Assembly: GCF_017255415.1 (NCBI RefSeq)
Contig: NZ_JAFJZZ010000002.1
Span: forward strand, 248,001-312,000
Direction of reading: 5' to 3'
Length of the DNA stretch: 64,000 nucleotides
Source: Clostridium aminobutyricum
GTDB taxonomy: Bacteria; Bacillota; Clostridia; Peptostreptococcales; Anaerovoracaceae
The translations under genes were made by a program, and so were the position numbers. The notes beneath the pieces were generated by a model. It saw only the letters and a list, made by a program, of their open reading frames with translations, was not told the origin of the DNA and ran no database searches. The stretch's first letter is position 1, and each line of letters begins with the position of its first letter. Shown here piece after piece: positions 63,329 through 64,000 of this stretch.

Positions 63329-63761
63329 CGGTCTTCCCTTGTAATTTTTTATCCTTTTTCCACAGATAAATGGAATTTGCTATACTAACAACTATGGTCA
63401 GAACACTTAATACAATAACCGCCGGGAATGATGTCATCCTGCAGCTCATGGTCATCATCTCACAACCGCCTATAAGCAGTGTGGGAATTAAAATACCCAC
63501 AAAACCGGATAGCGCAGTCATAATGCTAACTCCGATCCGTATCAACGGCGATTTAACAAGGATAAACAAGATGCCGGAACAAAGGATCAGAAGACCAATC
63601 CCGATTTCAGCCCGTCCTGACCAAAAGCATTTCATCGGTACCGTGCCACCGGCGGCAGTTTCAATAACTCCTGAACAAGTCGGAAATATGCAAACCGGAA
63701 CCAAAATAATCATTGCTCCTAAAACGGCAACCGTAATACCGGATAACAATCTGCCTTTCAT
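63318..63761 (-). CDS. DUF4418-family membrane protein
   Basis: 147 aa with four hydrophobic helices. A conserved Cys pair in CIFPTCSGVIETAAGGTVPMKCFWSGRAEIGIG is the mark of DUF4418. AGGAGG precedes ATG 63761. Proteins of this family are regularly encoded next to MacB-like ABC genes and FMN-binding proteins, as here; function unknown, possibly a membrane redox partner using the cysteines. Confidence 0.85.
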   Translation of the reverse strand: MKGRLLSGITVAVLGAMIILVPVCIFPTCSGVIETAAGGTVPMKCFWSGRAEIGIGLLILCSGILFILVKSPLIRIGVSIMTALSGFVGILIPTLLIGGCEMMTMSCRMTSFPAVIVLSVLTIVVSIANSIYLWKKDKKLQGKTDGQ

Positions 63762-63830
63762 AGCTACTACCTCCTATTTCAAACATAACAATATAACCGG
63801 ATGTTTCTCTTTTAAATTTAACTGCCTCTT

Positions 63831-64000
63831 TTACACCTTCGCTTTATCCAAAGCATCGTTTACCGCTTCATTGAATTGGTTAAAAGAGACCGTAGCTCCG
63901 GATATGGCTTCTACGTCTTTCAGCTTTTGAACTTCCACAAGCTTCTCTGCATATTGTTTCATTGCTGCTACAGCAACCTGTGCCTTTTTGTAATAATCCT
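63831..64000 (-). CDS. FMN-binding domain protein, N-terminus beyond window
   Basis: The last 55 codons of a gene entering from the right edge. The end reads VEAISGATVSFNQFNEAVNDALDKAKV; ISGATVS is the ApbE flavinylation motif with FMN on the Thr. The preceding helix-rich stretch fits an RnfG/PplA-type FMN domain. It is probably an exported, covalently flavinylated redox protein. Its stop is 69 bases before the DUF4418 start, in the same direction. Confidence 0.85.
   Translation of the reverse strand, partial: DYYKKAQVAVAAMKQYAEKLVEVQKLKDVEAISGATVSFNQFNEAVNDALDKAKV

Overview
The window looks like a chromosomal segment of a low-to-moderate-GC anaerobic Firmicute (class Clostridia), probably an amino-acid fermenter. 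Signs are strong AGGAGG-type ribosome binding sites, a complete Rnf ferredoxin:NAD+ oxidoreductase operon, several amino-acid or solute symporters, ATP-type PEP carboxykinase, amino-acid chemoreceptors and an active sigma-54 network. There is no rRNA, so species cannot be named from sequence alone.

Layout. 1-6 kb: partial amino-acid permease, a 48-aa small gene, a PAS/AAA+ sigma-54 activator, then a ureohydrolase (agmatinase family) and an atypical BCCT transporter behind a sigma-54 promoter. 6-8 kb: GntR/ABC-2 stress-type ABC operon with its own operator. 8-11 kb: sodium:solute symporter with two tiny membrane partner genes, and a GutM-like gene. Two divergent sigma-54 promoters flank a helically phased array of seven RTGYCA hexamers. 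11-19 kb: ApbE flavin transferase, NusG-II/Gx pair, rnfCDGEAB and a divergent LysR gene. 19-24 kb: ArsR/CadA metal efflux, a flavoprotein and a MoeA-like protein missing its central domain. 24-35 kb: three paralogous amino-acid chemoreceptors interleaved with an M20 peptidase and a sigma-54-driven decarboxylase, then a GGDEF protein. 35-38 kb: metalloregulated P-type ATPase with a DUF6110 partner. 38-44 kb: TetR-controlled HlyD/ABC-2 export genes and a TolC-like secreted protein. 44-56 kb: PutP, SerS, an atypical glutamine synthetase, UPF0182, PckA and two zinc-ribbon/membrane proteins. 56-58 kb: a Cys/Asn/Thr-repeat peptide divergent from a radical SAM protein. 58.6-61 kb: tRNA-Lys followed by a 2.2-kb scar of an integrated element with att-like repeats, an HNH endonuclease pseudogene and phage-like small genes plus a cold-shock gene. 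61-64 kb: DtxR-like regulator, ABC transporter, DUF4418 protein and a flavinylated FMN-binding protein cut by the right edge.

How it fits together. ApbE would attach FMN to RnfG, RnfD and the FMN-binding protein at the right edge, joining both ends of the window in extracytoplasmic flavin redox chemistry. Rnf links reduced ferredoxin from amino-acid oxidation to NAD+ reduction and ion pumping. The sodium-coupled symporters could use that gradient. Four sigma-54 promoters with exact GG-N10-GC spacing (three TTGGCA-type, one CGGCAT-type) tie guanidino-compound uptake and hydrolysis, a solute symporter, GutM and a PLP decarboxylase to nutrient-responsive activation.
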